A stretch of 64,000 nt of DNA from Fluviibacter phosphoraccumulans_A (lineage in GTDB: Bacteria; Pseudomonadota; Gammaproteobacteria; Burkholderiales; Rhodocyclaceae). The notes beneath the pieces are model-generated. The model worked only from the letters and a program-made list of their open reading frames with translations, had not been told where the DNA came from and did not search any database. Each line of letters begins with the position of its first letter. Positions within the stretch are counted from its first letter, which is position 1. Location of the stretch: contig CP126743.1 of the NCBI GenBank assembly GCA_036287865.1, positions 868,001-932,000 of the forward strand, written 5' to 3'. The position numbers and the translations under genes were made by a program. Of the stretch, positions 1 to 8,036 are shown one piece after another.

Positions 1-681
1 GTTGCGTTTTCTCATCACCCGGCCGTGTTTCTGGGTTTGTTTCTCTTTTTCTTGGGATATACAGAGGCTTACAGCCGTTATCAGGATCGGCTTCTGCTTC
101 GAGAAGCGCTGATGGTTGCCTTCTTTCTGGCTGGGCTTGTGGTTCTCGGTGGCTTACAGCAGTGGTGGTTGCAGCGGGCGATTTCGGATGTGGCGCCAAC
201 GCCCATCTTTTTTCTGGCAACGGCGCTGACGGCTATCACGGACAATGCCGCATTGACTTACCTGGCATCGCTTATTCAGGGGGTTTCTGTCGAGTTTAAG
301 CATGCGGTCATGGCCGGCGCGGTAACGGGTGGCGGATTAACGGTGATTGCAAATGCGCCTAACCTGGCCGGTATGTCGATTCTCCGCTCGGATTTCGATG
401 ATCAGGCGGTCAGCCCAATGGGGCTTTTATTGTCAGCTTTGCCGCCCACATTAGTCGTTATCTGTGCCTTTCTGTTTTTTTGGGTAAAAGACTCTCAGGA
501 GGGCGGTTTGGTGCGTCGCACAAGCCGCCTTTCTGTTAAAATTATTGTTTCCTTTCAACCTGTTGACAGAACTACGGAGTTTTTATGGCAATTCAACGCA
601 CCCTTTCCATTATCAAACCTGATGCCGTCGCCAAGAACGTTATCGGTCAAATCATTGCCCGCTTCGAAGGCGCTGGTCTGA
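1..681 (+). CDS. Putative Na+/H+ antiporter, C-terminal part (5' end outside window)
   Basis: The reading frame is open from base 1, so the start lies outside the window. The protein is a multi-pass membrane protein with at least four hydrophobic helices, and a TAITDNAALTYL segment (roughly residues 73-84 of the visible part) typical of the putative Na+/H+ antiporter family PF07399; I infer sodium/proton exchange in the inner membrane. The last 45 or so residues are odd. After the final helix, near FLFFW, the frame runs hydrophilically through a hairpin terminator (502-537) and then about 97 bases into ndk in another frame before stopping. This suggests that the ancestral stop, near base 490, was lost. 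Family call is moderate; partial status is certain. Confidence 0.7.
   Translation, partial: VAFSHHPAVFLGLFLFFLGYTEAYSRYQDRLLLREALMVAFFLAGLVVLGGLQQWWLQRAISDVAPTPIFFLATALTAITDNAALTYLASLIQGVSVEFKHAVMAGAVTGGGLTVIANAPNLAGMSILRSDFDDQAVSPMGLLLSALPPTLVVICAFLFFWVKDSQEGGLVRRTSRLSVKIIVSFQPVDRTTEFLWQFNAPFPLSNLMPSPRTLSVKSLPASKALV
502..537 (+). terminator. Rho-independent terminator inside the tail of the antiporter frame
   Basis: A 9-bp stem (502-510 with 521-529, one G-T pair) encloses a 10-base loop and is followed by TTTCTGTT. It sits before ndk but within the antiporter reading frame, which supports the idea that the frame has overrun its original end. Confidence 0.6.
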
Positions 682-1010
682 AGGTTGTTGCCGGTCGTCT
701 GGTGCATCTGTCGGCAGCTGAAGCAGGTCAGTTCTACGCTGTGCACAAAGAGCGTCCTTTCTTCAAGGATCTGGTTGAGTTCATGATCTCGGGTCCTGTA
801 TTTGTACAAGTGCTTGAAGGCGAAGACGCCATCGCCAAGAACCGTGACCTGATGGGTGCAACAGATCCTAAAAAGGCTACGCCAGGCACCATCCGCGCTG
901 ACTTTGCAGAATCGATCGACGCTAATGCTGTTCATGGTTCTGATGCGCCAGAAACTGCCGCTGTGGAAATCGCTTTCTTCTTCCCTGGCATGAACGTATA
1001 CAGCCGCTAA
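585..1010 (+). CDS. ndk: Nucleoside diphosphate kinase
   Basis: Transfers the gamma phosphate of ATP to nucleoside diphosphates, keeping NTP and dNTP pools balanced in the cytoplasm. The 141-residue length is exactly that of bacterial Ndk. The N-terminal TLSIIKPDAV and the phosphohistidine motif NAVHGSD (His117) are present. The start is supported by ACGGAG eight bases or so upstream of ATG. It precedes rlmN by about 20 bases, a common proteobacterial order. The gene is overlapped at its start by the out-of-frame tail of the upstream antiporter frame, but its own sequence looks intact. Confidence 0.98.
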   Translation: MAIQRTLSIIKPDAVAKNVIGQIIARFEGAGLKVVAGRLVHLSAAEAGQFYAVHKERPFFKDLVEFMISGPVFVQVLEGEDAIAKNRDLMGATDPKKATPGTIRADFAESIDANAVHGSDAPETAAVEIAFFFPGMNVYSR

Positions 1011-1031
1011 GATTGCGTTAAAGCAGTAACG

Positions 1032-2138
1032 ATGCAAAATCTGCTCGACCTCGATATGGCCGGGCTGAAAGCCTGGTTGGCCCAGATCGGCGAAAAGCCT
1101 TTTCGGGCCAATCAGCTTTTACGCTGGATCTATCAGCGCGGGGAAACTGATTTCTCCGCCATGTCGGACCTTGCGCGCGTCTTCCGCGAGCGGTTGCCGG
1201 GCGTGGCAGAAATCCGTTTGCCAACCATTGTTTCGGACAAGATTTCTGATGATGGCACCCGTAAATTTTTGATGGATGTCGGCGCCAGCAATCTGATTGA
1301 AACGGTTTTTATTCCCGAGACAGATCGGGGCACCCTGTGTATTTCAACGCAGGTCGGCTGTGCGCTCGACTGTTCGTTCTGCTCGACCGGGAAGCAGGGT
1401 TTTAACCGTAACCTTACCACTGCAGAAATTATTGGTCAGCTCTGGTTGGCCAATCGTGCCCTGGGCTTTGATCCGTCCGGTGACCGCATTATTTCCAATG
1501 TGGTCATTATGGGCATGGGTGAACCCCTGGCGAATTTTGATGCATTGATACCGGCGTTGAACCTGATGCTGGATGATCATGCGTATGGTTTGTCGCGCCG
1601 CCGGGTTACGGTTTCTACGTCCGGTATTGTGCCGGCCATGGATCGTTTACGTGAGGCTTGCCCAATAGCTCTGGCCGTTTCCTTGCATGCCCCAAACGAT
1701 GCGTTACGTGACATATTAGTACCAATTAACCAGAAATATCCCCTGGCAGAGCTCATGGCTGCATGCAAGCGTTATCTGGATAAAGCACCGCGGGATTTCA
1801 TCACCTTTGAATATGTGATGCTGGAAGGTGTTAACGATAGCCCGGTGCAGGCCAAAGAATTAGTTGCACTGATCAGCAAAGCTAAATTCCGCTGCAAGTT
1901 CAATCTCATTCCGTTTAATCCGTTCCCGGGCAGCACTTATCGTCGTTCACCGCGAGATCGTATAACGGCGTTTGCCAATATATTGATTGGTGCCGGATTT
2001 GTAACGACAACGCGCAAAACACGTGGTGATGATATCGACGCCGCCTGCGGCCAATTGACCGGACAGGTACAGGATAAAACCAAGCGCACGCAGCTGATGC
2101 CGCCGGTGCGTTTGGTCACGCAGCGAGGTGCGCTATGA
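1032..2138 (+). CDS. rlmN: Dual-specificity 23S rRNA A2503 / tRNA A37 C2-methyltransferase (radical SAM)
   Basis: Methylates C2 of A2503 in 23S rRNA and A37 in some tRNAs by radical-SAM chemistry. At 368 residues it has the usual RlmN length. The cluster motif CxxxCxxC is at Cys110, Cys114 and Cys117, and the methyl-carrying cysteine lies in the C-terminal DAACGQL segment (Cys339). The SAM-binding GMGEPL motif is in the middle. Its stop overlaps the pilF start by ATGA, so the two are translationally coupled. All key residues are in place. Confidence 0.97.
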   Translation: MQNLLDLDMAGLKAWLAQIGEKPFRANQLLRWIYQRGETDFSAMSDLARVFRERLPGVAEIRLPTIVSDKISDDGTRKFLMDVGASNLIETVFIPETDRGTLCISTQVGCALDCSFCSTGKQGFNRNLTTAEIIGQLWLANRALGFDPSGDRIISNVVIMGMGEPLANFDALIPALNLMLDDHAYGLSRRRVTVSTSGIVPAMDRLREACPIALAVSLHAPNDALRDILVPINQKYPLAELMAACKRYLDKAPRDFITFEYVMLEGVNDSPVQAKELVALISKAKFRCKFNLIPFNPFPGSTYRRSPRDRITAFANILIGAGFVTTTRKTRGDDIDAACGQLTGQVQDKTKRTQLMPPVRLVTQRGAL

Positions 2139-2707
2139 GATTGCGCCCGTGGCATCTGTTTGCCGCAGCATGTGTTTCGGGCTTTGCTTTAACTGCCTGC
2201 ACCAGCACTAGTCCATCCTCGCCCAATGACAGCAAGCCGCTTGTGTCCGATCCAATAAGCCGCGCGCGCGTGCACACCGAGCTGGCTGCACTTTATTATC
2301 AACAGGGCAGTATGAAAACGGCCCTCGATGAGCTGGCATCAGCGACGAAGATTGATCCGCAGTATGCTCCCGCTTACAGCATGCTGGACTTGGTCTATAT
2401 GCAGCTGGGCGAGTCTGGGCCCGCTGATCAAAATTTCCAGAAAGCAGTTGCCCTGGCGCTTAACGATCCGGATATCCGTAATAACTATGGACTCTTTCTC
2501 TGTGACACGCGGCAATATCAAAAGGGTTTGGCACAGTTAGATGCCGCATTGGCTAACCCGCTCCATAACACTCCTCCTGTGCGCGCTCTGGATAATGCCG
2601 CTCGCTGTGCGCAGAACATGGGTGGTGCCGCGTTGGCCAATCGTTATCGCCAGCAGGCAGCTCGTTATGGCGCGGCTGTCGAAACACCTTCTTCAAAACT
2701 TCAGTAA
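2135..2707 (+). CDS. pilF: PilF/PilW-type TPR lipoprotein, short form
   Basis: Outer-membrane pilotin that helps the PilQ secretin of type IV pili assemble. A lipoprotein signal ends in LTAC (Cys22 or nearby), followed by about three TPR repeats; the NNYGLFLC segment is characteristic of PilF. The position between rlmN and rodZ is the conserved location of pilF in beta- and gammaproteobacteria. At 190 residues it is shorter than the usual roughly 250, and the C-terminal two TPRs appear to be missing, replaced by a short Ser/Lys tail. It may be a truncated but still translated protein; a deletion before rodZ is possible. Confidence 0.82.
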   Translation: MRLRPWHLFAAACVSGFALTACTSTSPSSPNDSKPLVSDPISRARVHTELAALYYQQGSMKTALDELASATKIDPQYAPAYSMLDLVYMQLGESGPADQNFQKAVALALNDPDIRNNYGLFLCDTRQYQKGLAQLDAALANPLHNTPPVRALDNAARCAQNMGGAALANRYRQQAARYGAAVETPSSKLQ

Positions 2708-2727
2708 CCGGACGTCCGGAAAGTCTC

Positions 2728-3606
2728 ATGCAAAACGAAAACAACCAAAATCCTCAAGCCGAAATCGAAATGCCTGTGCCATCCGTAGCTGATGTCGAGG
2801 CTGTCGCCGAAGCGGTTGCGCCTATGGGTAACAGCCTGTCTGCAGCGCGCGAAGCAAAGCGTCTGTCGGTGGGTGATGCCGCTTATGCGCTCAAGGTAGG
2901 TAATAAGGTTATCCAGGCTATCGAGGCGTCAGATTGGCAAGCGCTGCCAGGTCGTGCTTTCACGGTCGGTATCTTGCGTGCCTATGGCCGACTCCTGGAT
3001 GTGCCGGTTGATGCGATTATTGCTGAAGTGCCCGGTGGATCGCCTGCGGTGAAAAAAAATCATGTGCAGGCATCAACCGCAACGCTCAAAGCACACCCTG
3101 CAGCACGCTGTGATGGTGAAACCAAGCGTCAGGAGAAGCGTATGCTTAAACTGGGTTTGGTGATGGTGGTTCTGGCAGTCGTATTGGCCTATGTCATGCC
3201 GGGAAACCTCTGGGATGAGACCTTCGAATCGGCGCAGAGCCTGGTTAATCGTTGGGTGCGTCAGGATGTGATCCAGCCACAAACCGATTCGGCAGCAGTG
3301 CCCGCACCGGCCGATGCAGCAAAGCCTGCAGAATCTGGAGCAGAGGTTGTTGCTCAGGCTCCGACAAACCCGGGTACGCTGGAGCTCAAGTTTGCGGCAC
3401 CAGCCTGGGTAGAAGTTCGGGATCATACGGGCCGTATCATTTATTCCCAGCTTAATGCCGCTGGCACAACGCAGTTCATTACCGGCGCTGCACCATTGGA
3501 TGTGTTGATTGGTAATGCACGTCAGGTTCAGGCGCGCTGGCGTGATGAACCGGTCAAGCTCGATAAACTCACTGGTGATGACGTTTCGCGCCAGGTGCTT
3601 CGTTAA
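2728..3606 (+). CDS. rodZ: RodZ-like cytoskeletal helix-turn-helix membrane protein
   Basis: Links MreB to the inner membrane and supports rod shape. The order seen is an acidic N-terminus, an Xre-type helix-turn-helix (about residues 35-100: REAKRLSVGDAAYALKV), a basic stretch, one transmembrane helix (about 138-155), a Pro/Ala-rich periplasmic linker, and a C-terminal beta-rich DUF4115 domain with ELKFAAPAWVEVRD. The 292 residues fit RodZ. It lies 20 bases after pilF and 12 before ispG, the same neighbourhood as in many proteobacteria. Confidence 0.93.
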   Translation: MQNENNQNPQAEIEMPVPSVADVEAVAEAVAPMGNSLSAAREAKRLSVGDAAYALKVGNKVIQAIEASDWQALPGRAFTVGILRAYGRLLDVPVDAIIAEVPGGSPAVKKNHVQASTATLKAHPAARCDGETKRQEKRMLKLGLVMVVLAVVLAYVMPGNLWDETFESAQSLVNRWVRQDVIQPQTDSAAVPAPADAAKPAESGAEVVAQAPTNPGTLELKFAAPAWVEVRDHTGRIIYSQLNAAGTTQFITGAAPLDVLIGNARQVQARWRDEPVKLDKLTGDDVSRQVLR

Positions 3607-3618
3607 GCTGCTGCCATT

Positions 3619-4845
3619 ATGACGCTGCAACGCAAACTCACTCGCACGGTTTCCATCGGTGCAGTCTCCATGGGCGGTGGTAAGCCTGTGGTTGTTCAGG
3701 CGATGACCAATACGGATACCGCGGATGTGCTTAAAACGGCGATTCAGATTGCTGAGTTAGCACGTGCGGGCGCAGAAATGATGCGCATCACCGTTAATTC
3801 GCCAGAAGCCGCGGCAGCTGTGCCAGAAATTCGTGAACAACTGGCCCGCATGGATGTCGATGTGCCGTTGATTGGTGATTTCCATTACAACGGCCATCGA
3901 CTGCTCACCGACTATCCGGCATGTGCTGAAGCGCTTGATAAATTCCGCATTAATCCGGGTAACGTAGGCTTTGGTAAGAAGAAGGACGAGCAGTTCGCGC
4001 AGATGATCGAACTGGCGGTTCGTTATAACAAACCGGTGCGTATTGGCGTTAACTGGGGCAGCCTTGATCAGTCGGTCTTGGCGCGTGTTATGGACGAAAA
4101 TGCCAAAGCGGCTACGCCACGTTCTGCCAACGAAGTGATGCGCGAAGCCTTGATTCTTTCGGCGCTGGAATCGGCAGCACTGGCAGAAAGTATTGGCCTT
4201 GCGGGTGATCGTATTGTGCTGTCGTGTAAAGTATCCAGTGTGCAGGATCTGATTGCGGTTTATCGTGATCTATCAGGGCGTTGTGACTATCCGCTGCACC
4301 TGGGTTTAACCGAAGCCGGTATGGGCTCAAAAGGCATTGTTGCATCCACTGCGGCAATGGCGGTATTGCTTCAGGAGGGTATTGGCGACACCATCCGTGT
4401 TTCGTTAACGCCGGAACCCAATGGCTCGCGTTCACTGGAAGTGCAGGTCGCGCAAGAGCTGCTGCAAACCATGGGCTTACGTGCTTTTACCCCGTTGGTA
4501 ACAGCATGCCCCGGCTGTGGTCGCACCACCAGCGTGTTCTTCCAGGAACTGGCTGCTGAAGTGCAGAGCTATGTACGCGCAGCGATGCCCGCGTGGCGAG
4601 ATCAGTTTGATGGTGTCGAAAATATGACGCTGGCTGTGATGGGCTGTATCGTCAACGGGCCGGGTGAAAGCAAACACGCCAATATTGGTATTTCATTACC
4701 GGGTACGGGAGAGGTGCCTGCCGCACCGGTGTTTGAAGATGGTTTTAAAACAGTCACCCTGCGTGGCGATAACATTGCGAATGAATTCAAAGAAATTATT
4801 GATCGGTACGTTGCGCGCACCTATAAACGGAAAGCCTGGCTATGA
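3619..4845 (+). CDS. ispG: 4-hydroxy-3-methylbut-2-en-1-yl diphosphate synthase
   Basis: Converts 2-C-methyl-D-erythritol 2,4-cyclodiphosphate to HMBPP in the MEP isoprenoid pathway. The three [4Fe-4S] cysteines are seen as Cys297 and Cys300 (CPGCGR) and Cys343 (GCIVNGPGE), with the conserved glutamate in NGPGE. The 408-residue length matches the long TIM-barrel bacterial form. Its stop overlaps the hisS start by ATGA. Confidence 0.97.
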   Translation: MTLQRKLTRTVSIGAVSMGGGKPVVVQAMTNTDTADVLKTAIQIAELARAGAEMMRITVNSPEAAAAVPEIREQLARMDVDVPLIGDFHYNGHRLLTDYPACAEALDKFRINPGNVGFGKKKDEQFAQMIELAVRYNKPVRIGVNWGSLDQSVLARVMDENAKAATPRSANEVMREALILSALESAALAESIGLAGDRIVLSCKVSSVQDLIAVYRDLSGRCDYPLHLGLTEAGMGSKGIVASTAAMAVLLQEGIGDTIRVSLTPEPNGSRSLEVQVAQELLQTMGLRAFTPLVTACPGCGRTTSVFFQELAAEVQSYVRAAMPAWRDQFDGVENMTLAVMGCIVNGPGESKHANIGISLPGTGEVPAAPVFEDGFKTVTLRGDNIANEFKEIIDRYVARTYKRKAWL

Positions 4846-6158
4846 GCAATCGTCTACAAGCCGTTCGCGGCATGAACGACGTCCTGCCTGATGAAGCGGA
4901 GTCGTGGGAATGGCTGGAAGAAGCCTTGCGTGCCTGGCTCAAGAGTTACGGCTATCGCCCGATCCGCATGCCGATTGTTGAACCCACCCCCTTGTTCAAG
5001 CGTGCGATCGGTGAAGTTACCGATATCGTTGAAAAGGAAATGTATTCCTTTGTGGATAGCCTGAATGGTGAAGCATTGACCCTGCGCCCTGAAGGTACGG
5101 CTGGTTGTGTGCGTGCGGTGATTCAACATAACGTGGCCGCAGAGCGCCCGCAGCGTTTGTATTACACGGGCCAAATGTTTCGTCATGAACGTCCGCAAAA
5201 AGGGCGTTATCGACAGTTCCATCAGGTCGGTGTTGAGGCTTTTGGCTTTACCGGCCCTGATGTCGATGCAGAACAAATTCTCATGGGCGCAAGGCTCTGG
5301 CAGGATCTGGGCTTAGACAACATCCGCCTGGAAATTAACAGCCTGGGTCAGCCAGAAGAACGCGCGGCGCACCGCGCAGCACTGATTGCTTACTTCGAAG
5401 CGCATCGGGATCAATTGGATGAAGACGCCCAGCGGCGCCTGCACAGCAACCCCCTGCGTATCCTCGATACCAAAAATCCAGCCATGCAGGCCCTGGTGAA
5501 TGAGGCACCACACCTCATGGATTATCTGGGCGCAGAATCGCTGGCGCATTTTGAGCGTGTGCAGTCACTTGTACGTCATGCCGGCATCTCGTTCACCGTG
5601 AACCCGCGCTTGGTGCGTGGCCTGGATTATTACAACCTGACCGTATTCGAGTGGGTTACCGATGCGCTGAGCGCGCAGGGTACTGTGTGTGCCGGCGGCC
5701 GCTACGATGGTCTTGTCGAACAGCTTGGGGGTAAACCAACACCGGCCTGCGGATTCGCCTTGGGCTTTGAGCGCTTACTCGCGTTGCTTGAAGATGCTGG
5801 CAACTTGCCGGAAGATGAATCACCCGACGTGTACATCATTCACCTGGGCGATGCCGCTGCCGACCTGGCCATTCGTGTTGCAGAAAGTCTGCGCGATACC
5901 GGGCTCAATGTGCTGTATCACTGTGGCGGCAGGAGCTTCAAGTCGCAAATGAAGCGGGCGGACAACTCCGGTGCGCCGCTGGCGGTTATTATTGGCGACG
6001 ATGAAGTGGCCAGTGGCCAGGTCACTGTTAAAGCCATGCAGCAAAAAGATTGGGTCGAAGGCGATGCCGCTAACAATCAGGTGCGTGTCGCGCTGGACGA
6101 CCTTGCCGAGCACATCATGTCACAATGGTTAGACAATGACCTGGGTCAGGGCTTTTAA
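4842..6158 (+). CDS. hisS: Histidyl-tRNA synthetase
   Basis: Class II aminoacyl-tRNA synthetase charging tRNA-His. The N-terminus QAVRGMNDVLPDE is the standard HisS start. Motif 2 (FRHERPQKGRYRQFHQ) and the histidine-binding RGLDYYN and GGRYDGL boxes are present, followed by the C-terminal anticodon-binding domain (about 330-438). The length of 438 is slightly above the usual 420 or so. It is coupled to ispG by a 4-base overlap. A catalytic paralogue fragment, hisZ, lies 7 kb downstream. Confidence 0.98.
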   Translation: MSNRLQAVRGMNDVLPDEAESWEWLEEALRAWLKSYGYRPIRMPIVEPTPLFKRAIGEVTDIVEKEMYSFVDSLNGEALTLRPEGTAGCVRAVIQHNVAAERPQRLYYTGQMFRHERPQKGRYRQFHQVGVEAFGFTGPDVDAEQILMGARLWQDLGLDNIRLEINSLGQPEERAAHRAALIAYFEAHRDQLDEDAQRRLHSNPLRILDTKNPAMQALVNEAPHLMDYLGAESLAHFERVQSLVRHAGISFTVNPRLVRGLDYYNLTVFEWVTDALSAQGTVCAGGRYDGLVEQLGGKPTPACGFALGFERLLALLEDAGNLPEDESPDVYIIHLGDAAADLAIRVAESLRDTGLNVLYHCGGRSFKSQMKRADNSGAPLAVIIGDDEVASGQVTVKAMQQKDWVEGDAANNQVRVALDDLAEHIMSQWLDNDLGQGF

Positions 6159-6187
6159 GCCGGACACATTCGTACAGGAGGAATCAA

Positions 6188-6883
6188 ATGGCAGTTTACG
6201 ATCTCGAAGAGCAGGAACAGATAGCCGCATTGCGTGGCTGGTGGAAACAGTATGGGGGCTGGGCAACCGGGCTGCTGCTGGCCATCGCTATGGGTTGGCT
6301 AGGTTGGTATGGTTGGCAAACCTATCAGAAAACGCAAAATGCAGAAGCCAGCCGTATATTCCTGGTGCTGCAGCAAGCCAATGCACAACAAAACACCAGC
6401 CAAGTAAAGCAGGCGGCGGGCGAACTGGTTAACCAGTATCCACGCAGCCAATTTGCAGCATTGGGCGCCTTGCTTGCAGCCACTACGCTGGAAACGGCGG
6501 GCGATCCTAAAAGTGCTGAAGCCCAGCTGGTCTGGGTCGCCGATAATGGCAAAGACGCGGTGCGTGGCGTTGCCCGTTTGCGCCTTGCTGGCATCCAGAT
6601 GGATCAGAAAGACTATGACGCAGCACTCAAGACTTTGTCAGAGACTGCACCAGCAGGCTTTGCGGCGCGTTTTGACGCAGCCCGCGGCGATGTTTATGCC
6701 GCCCAAGGTAAGCTAACGGAAGCGCGTGCCAGCTACGATGCGGCCTTAAAGAATTTGGAGGCAGGCGGCAAAGATGTGACGCCTAATACCGAATTTGCGG
6801 GTAGCGAACCTGGGCAGTTGTTGCGTCGACTCGTCCAGGAAAAACGTGATGCGTTGACTAACGCTGCGGCCGCAGGAAAGTAA
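6188..6883 (+). CDS. yfgM: YfgM-type TPR membrane protein (ancillary SecYEG/PpiD factor)
   Basis: Single-pass inner-membrane protein with a large periplasmic TPR region, thought to act with PpiD on proteins leaving the Sec translocon. The N-terminus MAVYDLEEQEQIAALRGWWK and one helix (about residues 25-42) are typical of the DUF2133/YfgM family, followed by TPR-like helices. A strong AGGAGG lies 5 bases upstream of ATG. The slot hisS-yfgM-bamB-der is a conserved proteobacterial block. Confidence 0.93.
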   Translation: MAVYDLEEQEQIAALRGWWKQYGGWATGLLLAIAMGWLGWYGWQTYQKTQNAEASRIFLVLQQANAQQNTSQVKQAAGELVNQYPRSQFAALGALLAATTLETAGDPKSAEAQLVWVADNGKDAVRGVARLRLAGIQMDQKDYDAALKTLSETAPAGFAARFDAARGDVYAAQGKLTEARASYDAALKNLEAGGKDVTPNTEFAGSEPGQLLRRLVQEKRDALTNAAAAGK

Positions 6884-6887
6884 GTTC

Positions 6888-8036
6888 ATGTTCCCGATCC
6901 GGAGTCGTCAGATGCAGCGTGCCTTGCTGGGTAGCCTTGTGGCCTTGGCGCTCACAGGGTGTGGTTTGTTTGGAAGTTCCAAATCCAAACCCACGCCGCT
7001 GACACCGATCGTCGAGCGCGTTAGCGTCAAACAGGATTGGCAGACCTCTATAGGCAAGGCGGGTAATTTCACTTTCTTGCCGGCAACGGGTGGCCCGGTT
7101 GTACTAGCCGCATCGCAAGACGGCACAGTGACTCGCCTGGATAATGGTAAGGAAGTGTGGCGTACGAGTGCCGGGCAAAAGCTTTCATCGGGCACCGCGA
7201 GTGACGGACGACTGGTAGTTGTTGGCACCTACAAAGGTGAAGTGCTCACCTTTGACTTCGAAACAGGTAAGCCCGGTTGGACGGCCAGTGTTAAGGGCGA
7301 GTTGGTTGCCCCACCTGCCATCACGGAAGGTCTGGTCGTTGTGCGCACCAGTGATAACCGAGTGATTGCGCTGGATGCGCTGGATGGTAAACAGCGCTGG
7401 AACTACCAGCGTAGTAATCCGCCGTTGGCTGTTCGCTCCGTAGCGCCGCCGCTACCGTTTGGCCCGTTTGTGCTGGTGGGTATGCCCGGCGGCAAGATTT
7501 TTGCGCTTTCCCTGCAGAATGGCGCGCCCGCCTGGGAAGGCACTGTCTCCGTGCCGCGTGGCGCCACCGAACTGGATCGAGTTTCAGATGTGGTTACCGT
7601 CCCCGCCGTTCAGGGACCGCAGATGTGTGCGGTGGCCTTCCAGGGTCGTGCGGCTTGCTTTGATATGCAGGGCGGTAGCCAGATGTGGTCGCGGGAAGTC
7701 ACTTCGGTGGCGGGTATCACGATGGATGATCGTCGGGTATTTATTCCGGACGAGCAAGGCGTCGTTCATGCCTTCGATCGTGGCACCGGCGCCTCAGTCT
7801 GGCGTCAGGACAAGCTGAAGTACCGAAATCTCTCAGCGCCGGTGGCGCTCCCTATGGGTTTGGTTGTTGGTGATGCCGAAGGCTTTGTGCATGTGCTCGA
7901 TCGAGACACCGGTGAATTTATCAGCCGCATGAATGTGGGCGGCGGTGGCGTCATGTCCATCCTGCCAGCTCTTGGCCCTAATACTGTTCTCCTCCAGACG
8001 CGAGGTGGATCTCTGATGGCGATAACGTTGCAATGA
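6888..8036 (+). CDS. bamB: Outer membrane assembly lipoprotein BamB
   Basis: Beta-propeller lipoprotein of the BAM complex, which inserts beta-barrel proteins in the outer membrane. A lipobox LTGC follows a hydrophobic signal (about residues 10-25), and repeated PQQ-like blades with GxxxW patterns (for example DGKQRWNYQ and TGASVWRQ) fill the rest. The 382-residue length is typical. ATG 6888 has AGGAAAG upstream; an alternative ATG at 6912, just before the signal, has GGAG upstream and is equally plausible. The stop overlaps der by ATGA. Confidence 0.96.
   Translation: MFPIRSRQMQRALLGSLVALALTGCGLFGSSKSKPTPLTPIVERVSVKQDWQTSIGKAGNFTFLPATGGPVVLAASQDGTVTRLDNGKEVWRTSAGQKLSSGTASDGRLVVVGTYKGEVLTFDFETGKPGWTASVKGELVAPPAITEGLVVVRTSDNRVIALDALDGKQRWNYQRSNPPLAVRSVAPPLPFGPFVLVGMPGGKIFALSLQNGAPAWEGTVSVPRGATELDRVSDVVTVPAVQGPQMCAVAFQGRAACFDMQGGSQMWSREVTSVAGITMDDRRVFIPDEQGVVHAFDRGTGASVWRQDKLKYRNLSAPVALPMGLVVGDAEGFVHVLDRDTGEFISRMNVGGGGVMSILPALGPNTVLLQTRGGSLMAITLQ

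Noticed and set aside
1018..1224. Minus-strand frames inside rlmN and other genes
   Set aside because: These are shadows of strongly coding plus-strand genes, with no family resemblance and no ribosome binding sites.
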